Assembly: GCA_017620795.1 (NCBI GenBank)
Contig: JAGAUM010000028.1
Location: 1 to 13,525 of the forward strand
Direction of reading: 5' to 3'
DNA length: 13,525 bases
From: Clostridia bacterium
GTDB taxonomy: Bacteria > Bacillota > Clostridia > RGIG8785
Under the pieces are notes generated by a model that worked only from the letters and a program-made list of their open reading frames with translations, searched no databases and was not told where the DNA came from. Below are positions 1-7,509 of this stretch, piece by piece; the first letter of the stretch is position 1; each line of letters begins with the position of its first letter. The translations under genes and the position numbers were made by a program.

Positions 1-36
1 CAAAGAATATGTTTATCGTTTAAGATAGACGAATAA
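1..36 (+). other. Possible 3' tail of a convergent plus-strand gene
   Basis: All three plus-strand frames reach a stop before the terminator hairpin (stops at 19-21, 26-28 and 34-36). The terminator at 36-65 is symmetrical and would serve a gene coming from the left. This makes it likely that a rightward gene ends here, but only up to 11 codons are visible. The frame ending at 34-36 and the one ending at 26-28 (KEYVYRLR then stop) are both possible. No product can be assigned. Confidence 0.25.
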
Positions 37-65
37 AAAAAGACTCCCGAACGGGAGTCTTTTTT
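36..65. terminator. Bidirectional intrinsic terminator after mtlD
   Basis: The perfect stem AGACTCCC (41-48) / GGGAGTCT (53-60) has a 4-base loop GAAC, flanked by a run of seven A (35-41) and a run of T (60-65). Read on either strand it gives a GC-rich stem followed by a U-tract. On the minus strand it begins only a few bases after the mtlD stop at 69-71, so it ends the six-gene operon. Its symmetry suggests that it also ends a convergent gene to the left. Confidence 0.93.
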
Positions 66-68
66 ATT

Positions 69-1232
69 TTACAGTAATGCTTCGGGGTTGGGATTGGCGT
101 TGAGCTTTTTGTCAAAGTCCAGAATCATTTGATATGCTCGGTCGCTTTCCTTTAACCCTGCCACTTCGCGCAAGAGTTCGCCATGGTCTTTTTGGGACAG
201 CTCGTCATGGGTAAAGTGGAGTGCTGCCGCAACAGCCTTGCAGGCAGGGGTAATATCCATGCCCAAGCTTTCTTCCAAAAGCAGGGGACCAACCAGTCGG
301 TCGTTGGGGTTTAACTTGCGATTCAAGTCATTGCCCACACGCTGAACGGTGTCCTTTAGCTGGCGGTTGCCGAAGTGGAAGATTAAATCGTCCACATGGT
401 CAATCAGCTCTTCAATGGGCACATTATACTCGGTAGACAGAGCCTTGGCACTTTGGTCCATGGTCTCTTTGACCAGCTTTTTAATGGTCTCGTTCTCGAT
501 GGCTTCATAGATGTAGGTATAGCCCTTTAAGCAACCTAAATAAGCGGTGAGGGCGTGACCCATATTGTGCAAGAAGAGCTTTCTTTTAATAAAGAACTCG
601 AAGGGCGAGAAGGGGAGCATATTCACAATCTCGGGCATTTCGCCACGGAAGGCGGCTTTGTCCACAGGGAGTTGGTCATAGCTCTCCACACAGACACGCA
701 AGGGGTTATCGCCCTGCATTTCGGGGGTCTGGATGGGCACCATACGGCCGATGGAAGCTTCTACAAAGCCTACTTGGTCTAAATATGCCTTTTCATCCTC
801 CTCCAAATACTGGGCAACACCTTCTTTTAAGTAGGTGTCAGCACCGATTAAGTTCTCACAAATAATGATGTTTAAGGGCTTGGCATCGGGAGCGGAGAAC
901 CGCAGGCGGATGCCTTCAGCCAGAGGCTTCATAATAAACTTTAAGATGTTGACGCCAACGGCGGTTGCCATGACGTCCGCCTCGGCAATGGCTTTGGCGA
1001 TAGCGCTATTATCCCGACCGTCTACGCAGGAAACCCGATCGACAATCACTTCGTCATAGGTGTCTCCGTGCAGGATGCGGATGGGGTACTGCTTTTCGGT
1101 GTTCAGCTGTTCGATGACCGCAGGGTTGACATCGATAAAAGCGGTGTCAAAGCCCGAGCGGTTAAAAAGCTGACCGATAAAGCCGCGGCCGATATTGCCT
1201 GCGCCGTACATAACAGCTTTTTTGTTACTCAT
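69..1232 (-). CDS. mtlD: Mannitol-1-phosphate 5-dehydrogenase family protein
   Basis: This 387-residue protein is close in length to E. coli MtlD (about 382) and similar along its whole length. The Rossmann NAD-binding motif GAGNIGRGFIG lies at residues 10-20. The family's active-site pattern K-x4-N-x2-H is present as K218, N223 and H226. MtlD interconverts mannitol 1-phosphate and fructose 6-phosphate with NAD in the cytoplasm. I chose the ATG at 1232 because AAGGAAG lies 6 bases upstream and GAGNIGRG then sits near the N-terminus as usual; an in-frame ATG at 1289 would add 19 residues with no family similarity and overlap lplA. The start lies 13 bases after the lplA stop, and the SD touches that stop, so the two are probably translationally coupled. 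No mannitol PTS genes are in view, so the true substrate may be another phosphorylated polyol or a related sugar acid. Family assignment is firm; the substrate is not. Confidence 0.88.
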   Translation of the reverse strand: MSNKKAVMYGAGNIGRGFIGQLFNRSGFDTAFIDVNPAVIEQLNTEKQYPIRILHGDTYDEVIVDRVSCVDGRDNSAIAKAIAEADVMATAVGVNILKFIMKPLAEGIRLRFSAPDAKPLNIIICENLIGADTYLKEGVAQYLEEDEKAYLDQVGFVEASIGRMVPIQTPEMQGDNPLRVCVESYDQLPVDKAAFRGEMPEIVNMLPFSPFEFFIKRKLFLHNMGHALTAYLGCLKGYTYIYEAIENETIKKLVKETMDQSAKALSTEYNVPIEELIDHVDDLIFHFGNRQLKDTVQRVGNDLNRKLNPNDRLVGPLLLEESLGMDITPACKAVAAALHFTHDELSQKDHGELLREVAGLKESDRAYQMILDFDKKLNANPNPEALL

Positions 1233-1238
1233 GGTTTT

Positions 1239-1245
1239 CTTCCTT
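1239..1245 (-). promoter_or_regulatory. Ribosome binding site that fixes the mtlD start
   Basis: On the minus strand AAGGAAG lies 6 bases before the ATG at 1232. The lplA stop TGA (1248-1246) overlaps it, giving the layout TGAAAGGAAGAAAACCATG. This favours coupled translation of lplA and mtlD and rules against the longer in-frame start at 1289. Confidence 0.8.
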
Positions 1246-2208
1246 TCAAAGCAAAATAGAAAGTAAATCCAAAGGGGTTGCCCCCACAATATACTCGTTT
1301 AAGGGGAGGGAATCCAAAACCACCTTTAAAGCTTCGTCCTGATACAAGACGCCCGTAAGCTTTTCTTCCAGCTCCGTAATCTCCCGTTGACCAAAGAAGT
1401 CACCGCTGATTCGCACTGCCGAAATGCGGTTGTCGGCAACAGATACTTCTGCCGTTACCAACCCTGCAGAGAGGTAGGCGGTGTTCTGAATCTGATAGGG
1501 GAGTCGGGTGCCGTAGTTCCATTCCCAGGTGTCATACCGCTCTTTTTTGATGTTTTCCACGGCAATGATTTCCGCATCCGACAGGGGGCGGTTGTCACCG
1601 TCTTGGAATCGGTCAAAAAGGAGCTTTGCAAAGGACTTGGGGGTGCAATCGGTATATTCACACAGATTGGTGACCCGACTGCGCACCGATGCGACGCCCT
1701 TGCTCTTGACCTTTAAGGGATGGACGTTTAAGGCTTTGGAAAGCATGCTCATATCCGAAGAGAAGAGGAGGGTGCCGTGGTGCAGGACACTGTCACCGTA
1801 CGCCACCTGCGCATTGCCCGAGAACTTTTTGCCATCTGCCAGCAGGTCGTTGCGCCCCGAAAGGGTCGCAGGAACGCCCAAGGACCGTAACACTTCAATC
1901 ACAGGCTTTGAAAACAGCGCAAAGTCATTGAAGCTGTCCCGTGCGTGACGGCGGATGAAGGTGTAGTTTAAGTTTCCCAGGTCGTGAAAGACGGCACCGC
2001 CACCGGTTAAGCGGCGGATGACGGGGATTTGATGCTCGGTCACGAAAGCGCGGTTGATTTCTGCCGCGGTGTTCTGGTTCTTGCCGACGATGATGCTTTT
2101 GTCGTTCTGCCAGAGCATGAGGCAGTCCTCGTCCGTATGATAGAGCAGGTATTCTTCCACTGCCAGATTAAAGGCAGGGTCGGTGGTGGGTTGGAAAAAA
2201 ATACGCAT
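1246..2208 (-). CDS. lplA: Lipoate-protein ligase A (full length, with C-terminal domain)
   Basis: This 320-residue protein carries the hallmarks of the LplA/BirA-type ligase fold. RRLTGGGAVFHD at 65-76 is the lipoyl-AMP binding loop, followed by GNLNYTF. KKFSGNA at 127-133 contains the catalytic lysine (K128 by position). The segment VKSKGVASVRSRVTNL at 167-182 fits the later conserved block. Residues from about 245 on, including ISGDFFGQREITELEEKL, match the C-terminal accessory domain of LplA, so the protein is a complete one-gene ligase. It activates free lipoate with ATP and attaches it to a lysine on an E2 lipoyl domain. The obvious partner is the E2 upstream in this operon. The start ATG has AGAAGGA 5 bases upstream. 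A strong hairpin (2223-2260) lies between this gene and E1, with no room for a promoter after it, so expression probably depends on read-through. Confidence 0.93.
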   Translation of the reverse strand: MRIFFQPTTDPAFNLAVEEYLLYHTDEDCLMLWQNDKSIIVGKNQNTAAEINRAFVTEHQIPVIRRLTGGGAVFHDLGNLNYTFIRRHARDSFNDFALFSKPVIEVLRSLGVPATLSGRNDLLADGKKFSGNAQVAYGDSVLHHGTLLFSSDMSMLSKALNVHPLKVKSKGVASVRSRVTNLCEYTDCTPKSFAKLLFDRFQDGDNRPLSDAEIIAVENIKKERYDTWEWNYGTRLPYQIQNTAYLSAGLVTAEVSVADNRISAVRISGDFFGQREITELEEKLTGVLYQDEALKVVLDSLPLNEYIVGATPLDLLSILL

Positions 2209-2221
2209 AGGATTCCTTCTT

Positions 2222-2260
2222 AAAAAGTGGGGTGTACATTTCTGTACACCCCTTACTTTT
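2222..2260 (-). terminator. Hairpin with U-tract between E1 and lplA (attenuating terminator?)
   Basis: The perfect 10-bp stem GGGGTGTACA (2229-2238) / TGTACACCCC (2243-2252) is extended by a 6-bp outer stem, AAAAGT (2223-2228) with ACTTTT (2255-2260), across a 2-base bulge. On the minus strand the loop is GAAA, a GNRA-type tetraloop, and the 3' side continues as ACTTTTTA. That is the form of an intrinsic terminator located just after the E1 stop codon (2267-2269). Only about 14 bases separate the U-tract from the lplA start, so no separate promoter fits in between. The likely role is partial termination or 3'-end protection of the E2-E3-E1 message. This role is inferred; the structure is directly visible. 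Confidence 0.82.
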
Positions 2261-2266
2261 ATTACA

Positions 2267-4741
2267 TCAAACGCCCTTAGCGGACTTGCGGTTCAACTCT
2301 ACGGAAGTAAAGTTCTGGTCAGCCACATAGCCGTTTAAAGGAATCAGCTTCTGATGGATGATATCCAGGAACCAAGAGGGCTGCGGGAAGAACTCTGCAT
2401 CGTACTCGAACGCAGGAGTAATCCAGTTCTTAGCACCCAAAACAACAGGCGGAGCATCCAGATAATCGAACGCCATCTGGGTGATGTTCTGTGCCATGTC
2501 GTTTAGGATGTTACCACGGGTGCAAGCGTCGCTGGCCAGTAAGATGTTGCCGGTCTTCTTCACAGACTCGATAACCTTGTCATAGTTGAAGGGAACAACG
2601 CTGCGTGCGTCGATAACTTCTGCGGAGATGCCATACTTGGCTTCCAGTTCTTCAGCTGCTTCCAGTGCGCGGTACAGGGTTGCACCGATGGTCAGGATGG
2701 TTAAGTCCTTACCTTCGCGACGGATAGCGGGCTCACCGAAGGGAACTTCATAGTAACCTTCCGGAACGCCTTCCTTGACGAAGCGCTCGCCCATGTCGTA
2801 GATTCTCTGGCTCTCGAAGAAGACAACAGGGTCGGTACCCTTTAATGCTTCGTTCATCATACCCTTAGCATCGTAAGGAGTAACAGGGAATACAACCTTC
2901 AAGCCCGGAATGTGTGCACAGAGTGCGGTCCAGTCCTGAGAGTGCTGTGCACCGTACTTGGAACCAACGGAAACACGCAGAACAACAGGCATCTTCAGAC
3001 CGCCGGCACTCATGGACTGCCATTTAGCCATCTGGTTGAAGATTTCGTCACCAGCACAGCCGATGAAGTCACAGTACATCAACTCAACGATTGCACGGCC
3101 ACCAGCCATACCGTAGCCTACTGCAGAACCAACGATAGCGGACTCGGAAATCGGAGCGTTGAACAGGCGATGATAAGGCAGAGCCTCGGTCAAGCCACGG
3201 TAAACGGCGAAAGCACCGTTCCAGTCACGGACGTCTTCACCGTAGGAGATTAAGGTCGGGTCGGTGTAGTACTTGTCGAAGATTGCTTCGAAGATAGCGT
3301 CACGGATGTTATACTGCTTTAACTTCGGAACCATCTTGCCGGTGGCATCGTAAGCGAAACGAGCCTGACCGGCAATCTTCTTGAAGCGCTCGTTCTCTTC
3401 CTTGGGCATGCGAACGTCGCAAGCACGGTCGTCCATCTTTTCGACGGTCTGGTTGGAGAACATCAAATCTTCCAAGAAGTTGGGGTTCTTGTCGTAATCG
3501 GTGTAGGGAGAGATTTCCAGGTCAGAAGCCAGCATGAACATTCTCTTGTTGCGGTCGATGACAGTGTCACGAACCTTATCCAGTTCTTTCTGGGTAGCAA
3601 CGCCAGCCTTAACCAGCTCTTTCGGGAATACGGTCAGCGGATCGGACTTGCTCCATTCCTCAACCTCTTCCTTGGTACGGTAGGTCATAACGTCGGAAGT
3701 GGAGTGACCGCTCAAGCGATAGGTAACAACGTCTAACAGGACAGGACCTTCGCCCTTCTTGATGGTGTCAATGGAACGACGGTAAGCGTCAATCATTGCT
3801 AAGGGGTTCCAACCGTTGATGCGCTCTGCGTGCATCTGGTCGGGAGTGAATGCAGCCAGACGAGCCAGGTCGCTGTAAGCCATGGTTTCGCCCTTGGTCT
3901 GACCACCCATGCCGTAGTGGTTGTTGTTGAAGTTGTAGATAATCGGCAGACCGCCTTTGTAGCCGTCTTCCCACAGTTCCTTGAACTGGTCCATGTTTGC
4001 GAAGTTCATCGACTCGTAAACAGGGCCACGGGCTGCAGCACCGTCACCTGCGTTGGCAACGACAACGCCACCCTTTTGGTTGCACTTCTTATACAGAGCA
4101 ACACCGGTAGCGATGGGGCCGGAACCGCCAACGATTGCGTTGTTCGGGAAAATACCGAAGGGCAGGAAGAATGCGTGCATGGAACCGCCCAGACCACGGG
4201 AGAAACCGCAGTCCTTTGCGAACAGCTCGCACATGATGCCATACATGAAGAAGTCCTTTGCCAAGTCTTTGGTGTTCTTAGCGGTGGAGTACTTCATAAC
4301 GGTCTCGTAGTTAACGCCGTTGTTGTAGGACTTCATGATTTCAGTCAGCTCGTCGTCAGACAGCTTCTTGATAGCAGAAAGGCCCTTAGCGATAACTTCG
4401 TGGTGGCTACGGTGGGTACCGAAGATGAAGTCTTCAACGCCCAACAGATAAGCCTGACCAACAGCGGTTGCTTCCTCACCGATAGCCAAGTGGGAAGGAC
4501 CCGGATAGGTGTAATCTTTCTGGTTGTAGTTACCCTTCAGTTTGATGTCCATCAGCATGGTCTCAAACTCACGGATAGCAACCATGTCAGCATAAATGCC
4601 GATCAAGTCAGCTTTGGTGAAGTTCTTTGCGTCCAGCTCATCCTTGATGGTTTTGTCATAATGACAAACGGGGATGTCCTTGAACTTAATGTTGCGTTTC
4701 TTAAACGCCTGTTTGGGATCTACGTACATAGATTTTGGCAT
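2267..4741 (-). CDS. 2-oxoacid dehydrogenase E1, alpha and beta subunits fused in one chain
   Basis: This 824-residue protein joins two normally separate subunits. The alpha-like half (about 40-410) has PSHLAIGEEATAVG (82-95), SRGLGGSMHAF (181-191), the thiamine diphosphate motif starting GDGAAARG (232-239) and ending FNNNHYG (271-277), and the loop YRLSGHSTSD (341-350). After a linker (about 411-475) comes the beta-like half (about 476-815) with ISYGEDV (498-504), ISESAIVG including the cofactor-activating glutamate E533, and GAQHSQ with H600. E1 decarboxylates a 2-oxoacid (or cleaves acetoin) and passes the acyl group to the lipoyl arm of E2. Fused E1 chains are known in clostridial and some other bacterial lineages. 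The GDG-to-NN spacing is about ten residues longer than the usual 24-27. The gene follows lpdA by 22 bases, with AAGGAG 8 bases before the ATG. The substrate cannot be read from the sequence: pyruvate, branched-chain 2-oxoacids or acetoin are all possible. Confidence 0.93.
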   Translation of the reverse strand: MPKSMYVDPKQAFKKRNIKFKDIPVCHYDKTIKDELDAKNFTKADLIGIYADMVAIREFETMLMDIKLKGNYNQKDYTYPGPSHLAIGEEATAVGQAYLLGVEDFIFGTHRSHHEVIAKGLSAIKKLSDDELTEIMKSYNNGVNYETVMKYSTAKNTKDLAKDFFMYGIMCELFAKDCGFSRGLGGSMHAFFLPFGIFPNNAIVGGSGPIATGVALYKKCNQKGGVVVANAGDGAAARGPVYESMNFANMDQFKELWEDGYKGGLPIIYNFNNNHYGMGGQTKGETMAYSDLARLAAFTPDQMHAERINGWNPLAMIDAYRRSIDTIKKGEGPVLLDVVTYRLSGHSTSDVMTYRTKEEVEEWSKSDPLTVFPKELVKAGVATQKELDKVRDTVIDRNKRMFMLASDLEISPYTDYDKNPNFLEDLMFSNQTVEKMDDRACDVRMPKEENERFKKIAGQARFAYDATGKMVPKLKQYNIRDAIFEAIFDKYYTDPTLISYGEDVRDWNGAFAVYRGLTEALPYHRLFNAPISESAIVGSAVGYGMAGGRAIVELMYCDFIGCAGDEIFNQMAKWQSMSAGGLKMPVVLRVSVGSKYGAQHSQDWTALCAHIPGLKVVFPVTPYDAKGMMNEALKGTDPVVFFESQRIYDMGERFVKEGVPEGYYEVPFGEPAIRREGKDLTILTIGATLYRALEAAEELEAKYGISAEVIDARSVVPFNYDKVIESVKKTGNILLASDACTRGNILNDMAQNITQMAFDYLDAPPVVLGAKNWITPAFEYDAEFFPQPSWFLDIIHQKLIPLNGYVADQNFTSVELNRKSAKGV

Positions 4742-4763
4742 AAGTATCGCTCCTTTTCCTTAT

Positions 4764-6140
4764 TTATTTCACTTCAAATAATGCTTCACGGATTACTTCA
4801 CAGACGGTGGGGTGGGGGAATACGATTTCCTGTAAGTCCTCAACCTTCAGCTCGGTCTCAATCATCATGGCACCGCCGTAGATGATTTCAGACGCATAGC
4901 TACCGATCATGTGGATGCCGACAACGCGGCGATATTTGCGGTCAACCAATACCTTGCAGATGCCGTCGCGGGAATCCTCGTTCTCGGCAACATAGCGGCC
5001 ACTGTACATCAGCGGCAGTTTGACCACTTCTACATCCATACCCTTTGCTTTGGCAGACTCTTCGGTTTCACCGACAGCGCCAACTTCGGGGTTGGTATAG
5101 ATAACACTGGGGATGGCATGATAGCGCATATGGTCCTTCTTACCCAGGATGGTGTTGATAGCAACCTCACCCTCACGGTAAGCGGTGTGCGCCAGCATGG
5201 ATACGCCGTTGACATCGCCTGCGGCATACAGCCCTGCGATGTTGGTGCGCATCTGTTCATCGGTCTTAATAGCACCGCGGTCTAATAAGACGTTTAAGTT
5301 CTCTAGACCGAAGCCCTGGGTTACGGCACGGCGACCGATGGAGCAAAGAATCTTGTCGGCGGGAACGCTTTCAGACTTGCCGTTGGCGTCTTCGCAGATA
5401 ACAGCGTTCTTTTCTACTGCGGTTACCTTGTAGCCCAGCTTGAAGGTGATGCCCTTCTTCTCGTAGTTCTTCATTAAAATGTTAGAAATCTCGCGGTCGG
5501 TGGGACCTGCGATATGGTCGAGCATTTCAATGACAGTAACTTTAGAGCCTACAGAGTTATAGTAGGAAGCCATTTCAAGGCCGATAACACCGCCACCGAT
5601 AACCACCAGCTTCTCGGGGATTTCCTGGAGGTCTAATACTTCGCGGTTGGTCATGACATGACCTGCCTCCAAGCCCTCACGCAGGCCGGGAATCGGGGGA
5701 ACGACGGGAGCGGAACCGGTAGCAATCAACAAGTTCTTGCCCACATATTCCTGACCGTCAGCGGTTACATGGAAGCCTTCGGCATCCTTCTTTAAAATCT
5801 GTGCTTCAGCGGCAACGACTTTAACGCCTGCCTGCTTCATCTGCATTCCGATACCCGAAACCAAGGTCTTTACAACCTTGTCCTTACGGGCAACGACCTT
5901 CTTTTGGTCTAAAGAAGCGCCGGTTACGGTGACACCGTAATTCGATGCATGATTGGCATAGTCTAAAACCTTTGCCGAGTATAAAAGCGACTTGGAGGGA
6001 ACGCAGCCTTCGTTCAAGCAAACGCCACCTAAAGCACGCTTTTCAATGACCAGAGTCTTAAGACCCGAATGTCCTGCGCGACCTGCGGCATTGTAGCCTG
6101 CAGGGCCGCCGCCGATAACGATTAAGTCAAACAGTTCCAT
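4764..6140 (-). CDS. lpdA: Dihydrolipoamide dehydrogenase (E3)
   Basis: This 458-residue flavoprotein is of standard length and has no fused lipoyl domain. The FAD-binding motif GGGPAG is at 10-15. The redox-active disulfide is GGVCLNEGCVPSK, with C41 and C46. A second Rossmann motif, VIGGGVIGLEMAS, marks the NAD site near residue 180. Near residue 310 is the FAD-contacting stretch YAAGDVNG. The C-terminal catalytic dyad is H443 and E448 in FPHPTVCE; the usual HAHPT reads FPHPT here, but the catalytic His before Pro is kept. E3 reoxidises the dihydrolipoyl arm of E2 and makes NADH. The start is 12 bases after the E2 stop, and its SD (AAGGAGG) overlaps that stop, indicating coupled translation. 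E3 may also serve other lipoyl systems such as glycine cleavage if the genome has them. Confidence 0.96.
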   Translation of the reverse strand: MELFDLIVIGGGPAGYNAAGRAGHSGLKTLVIEKRALGGVCLNEGCVPSKSLLYSAKVLDYANHASNYGVTVTGASLDQKKVVARKDKVVKTLVSGIGMQMKQAGVKVVAAEAQILKKDAEGFHVTADGQEYVGKNLLIATGSAPVVPPIPGLREGLEAGHVMTNREVLDLQEIPEKLVVIGGGVIGLEMASYYNSVGSKVTVIEMLDHIAGPTDREISNILMKNYEKKGITFKLGYKVTAVEKNAVICEDANGKSESVPADKILCSIGRRAVTQGFGLENLNVLLDRGAIKTDEQMRTNIAGLYAAGDVNGVSMLAHTAYREGEVAINTILGKKDHMRYHAIPSVIYTNPEVGAVGETEESAKAKGMDVEVVKLPLMYSGRYVAENEDSRDGICKVLVDRKYRRVVGIHMIGSYASEIIYGGAMMIETELKVEDLQEIVFPHPTVCEVIREALFEVK

Positions 6141-6147
6141 GGTTGAC

Positions 6148-6155
6148 CCTCCTTA
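6148..6155 (-). promoter_or_regulatory. E3 ribosome binding site overlapping the E2 stop codon
   Basis: The minus-strand layout is TAAGGAGGGTCAACCATG. The E2 stop TAA supplies the first bases of a near-perfect Shine-Dalgarno sequence, with the E3 ATG 7 bases after GG. Translational coupling of E2 and E3 is likely and would help keep the two subunits in proportion. Confidence 0.8.
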
Positions 6156-7481
6156 GCGGCAGAGCAGGATGGAGAAGTTCTCCAGCGTGTTCTTCAGATC
6201 CATCAGGAACTTGGAAGCAGGAGCGCCGTCCAGAGCACGATGGTCATAAGTAAGAGACAGACCCATTGCCGGGTAGGTCTTGATTTCACCATTCTCCTCG
6301 CGAACGCGGGTAGTGATGGCGTCAACACCTAAAATACCGGTTTGGGGCGGATTGATTACGGGGGTGAAGTGCTCGATACCCAAAGAGCCCAGGTTCGAGA
6401 TGGTGAAGCTTGCACCCTTTAACTTGTCGGGGCTGATGTTGCCTGCTTTTGCTTCTGCAAACAGCGCCTTTGCTTCAGCCGAGATTTCGTTTAAGGACTT
6501 CTTGTCAGCGTCAAACAGGGTGGGAACCAACAGACCGCGGTCGGTGTCGGTTGCAACGCCTACGTGAACGCCACTGAAGTAACGCATGGTGTCGCCATCG
6601 ATTAAGTTTGCATTCAAAGCCTTATGCTCGGGCTTGGAAAGAACACGGGAAACGGCGAAAATCATCATGTCGTTTAAGGTGATGTTGCCCAGACCCAACG
6701 CTTCTGCGCCAGCCTTTAACTTCTTGCGGAAGTTCATAATCTCGGTAGCGTCGAAGGTAATGGTGTGAGTCAGCTGGGGAATGGTGGTCAAAGAAGTGTT
6801 CATTGCCTTGGCAATCGAACGGCGAACCGAGCTCATCTTCTCGTCCACGTATGCAGCAGCAGGAGCAACGGAAGCAGCAGCTGCGGCAGGAGCGTTAATG
6901 TCGTTTACAGAGAAACGGCCGCCCAAGCCAGTGCCTGACTGTCCTTCATAAGCACCTACAGATGCGGGGGTAGCGGTAGCACCGCTTGCCATCAGCGCAC
7001 GGATGTCTTTTTCTACGACACGGCCTTCTGCGCCGGTGGGGGTAGCAAAGCGCGGATCAACGCCTGCCTTTTGGGCAAGAGCGCGAGCACGCGGAGAGCA
7101 TTTTACAAATCCTTCTTGGGGAGCGGCAGGAGCAACGGGTGCAGCGGGAGCAGCTTCTACAACGGGTGCAGCTTCTGCTACGGGTGCAGCGGCAGGTGCT
7201 TCTTCAGCTTCGCCTGCGGGGCGGAACTCCTCGACGCTTTCGCCTTCTTTACCGATAACGCAGACGTTGGTCATTACCGGAATGTCGTCTCCTTCGTTGA
7301 AGAAGAGTTCCAGTACGGTTCCGTCTACCTCGGCTACTTCGTCAGCAGTCGATTTATCGGTTTCGTAAGAAAAAAGAACTTCACCGGCTTTGACCGTGTC
7401 GCCTTTTTTCTTGTGCCATTCGGTCAGAATACAGCTTTCTACGGAGATTCCGACGTTCGGCATCATGACTGGTGTTGCCAT
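6153..7481 (-). CDS. Dihydrolipoamide acyltransferase (E2) of the 2-oxoacid dehydrogenase complex
   Basis: This 442-residue core subunit has the standard three parts. One lipoyl domain (1-80) has the target lysine K43 in ETDKSTADE. An Ala/Pro/Glu-rich flexible linker (about 88-122) follows. The peripheral-subunit-binding domain (about 127-164) includes SPRARALAQKAGVD and GRVVEKDI. After a second Ala-rich linker (about 195-210), the catalytic domain runs from about 213 to 442, with the active-site motif DHRALDG at 413-419 (H414, D418). It moves the acyl group from lipoyl-lysine to CoA. It has one lipoyl domain, where some E2s have two or three. It lies first among the enzyme genes, 28 bases after the regulator, with AGAGGAGG 8 bases before the ATG. 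The acyl specificity (acetyl or branched) is not evident, so I give no gene symbol. Confidence 0.94.
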   Translation of the reverse strand: MATPVMMPNVGISVESCILTEWHKKKGDTVKAGEVLFSYETDKSTADEVAEVDGTVLELFFNEGDDIPVMTNVCVIGKEGESVEEFRPAGEAEEAPAAAPVAEAAPVVEAAPAAPVAPAAPQEGFVKCSPRARALAQKAGVDPRFATPTGAEGRVVEKDIRALMASGATATPASVGAYEGQSGTGLGGRFSVNDINAPAAAAASVAPAAAYVDEKMSSVRRSIAKAMNTSLTTIPQLTHTITFDATEIMNFRKKLKAGAEALGLGNITLNDMMIFAVSRVLSKPEHKALNANLIDGDTMRYFSGVHVGVATDTDRGLLVPTLFDADKKSLNEISAEAKALFAEAKAGNISPDKLKGASFTISNLGSLGIEHFTPVINPPQTGILGVDAITTRVREENGEIKTYPAMGLSLTYDHRALDGAPASKFLMDLKNTLENFSILLCR

Positions 7482-7509
7482 AATTTATTCCTCCTCTTAT
7501 AAAAATTCT

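Noticed and set aside
1233..1289. Longer start for the mtlD gene at 1289
   Set aside because: The added 19 residues do not resemble MtlD N-termini and would overlap lplA by 44 bases, while the ATG at 1232 has a good ribosome binding site.
3830..4885. Open plus-strand frame of 351 codons opposite E1 and E3
   Set aside because: It lies antisense to the clear E1 and E3 genes, has no recognisable motif, and reads as the low-complexity Val/Thr/Asn-rich product typical of reverse-frame shadows.
7105..7220. Repetitive Ala/Pro-coding stretch in E2
   Set aside because: It looks like a tandem DNA repeat but is the normal flexible linker between the lipoyl and binding domains of E2.
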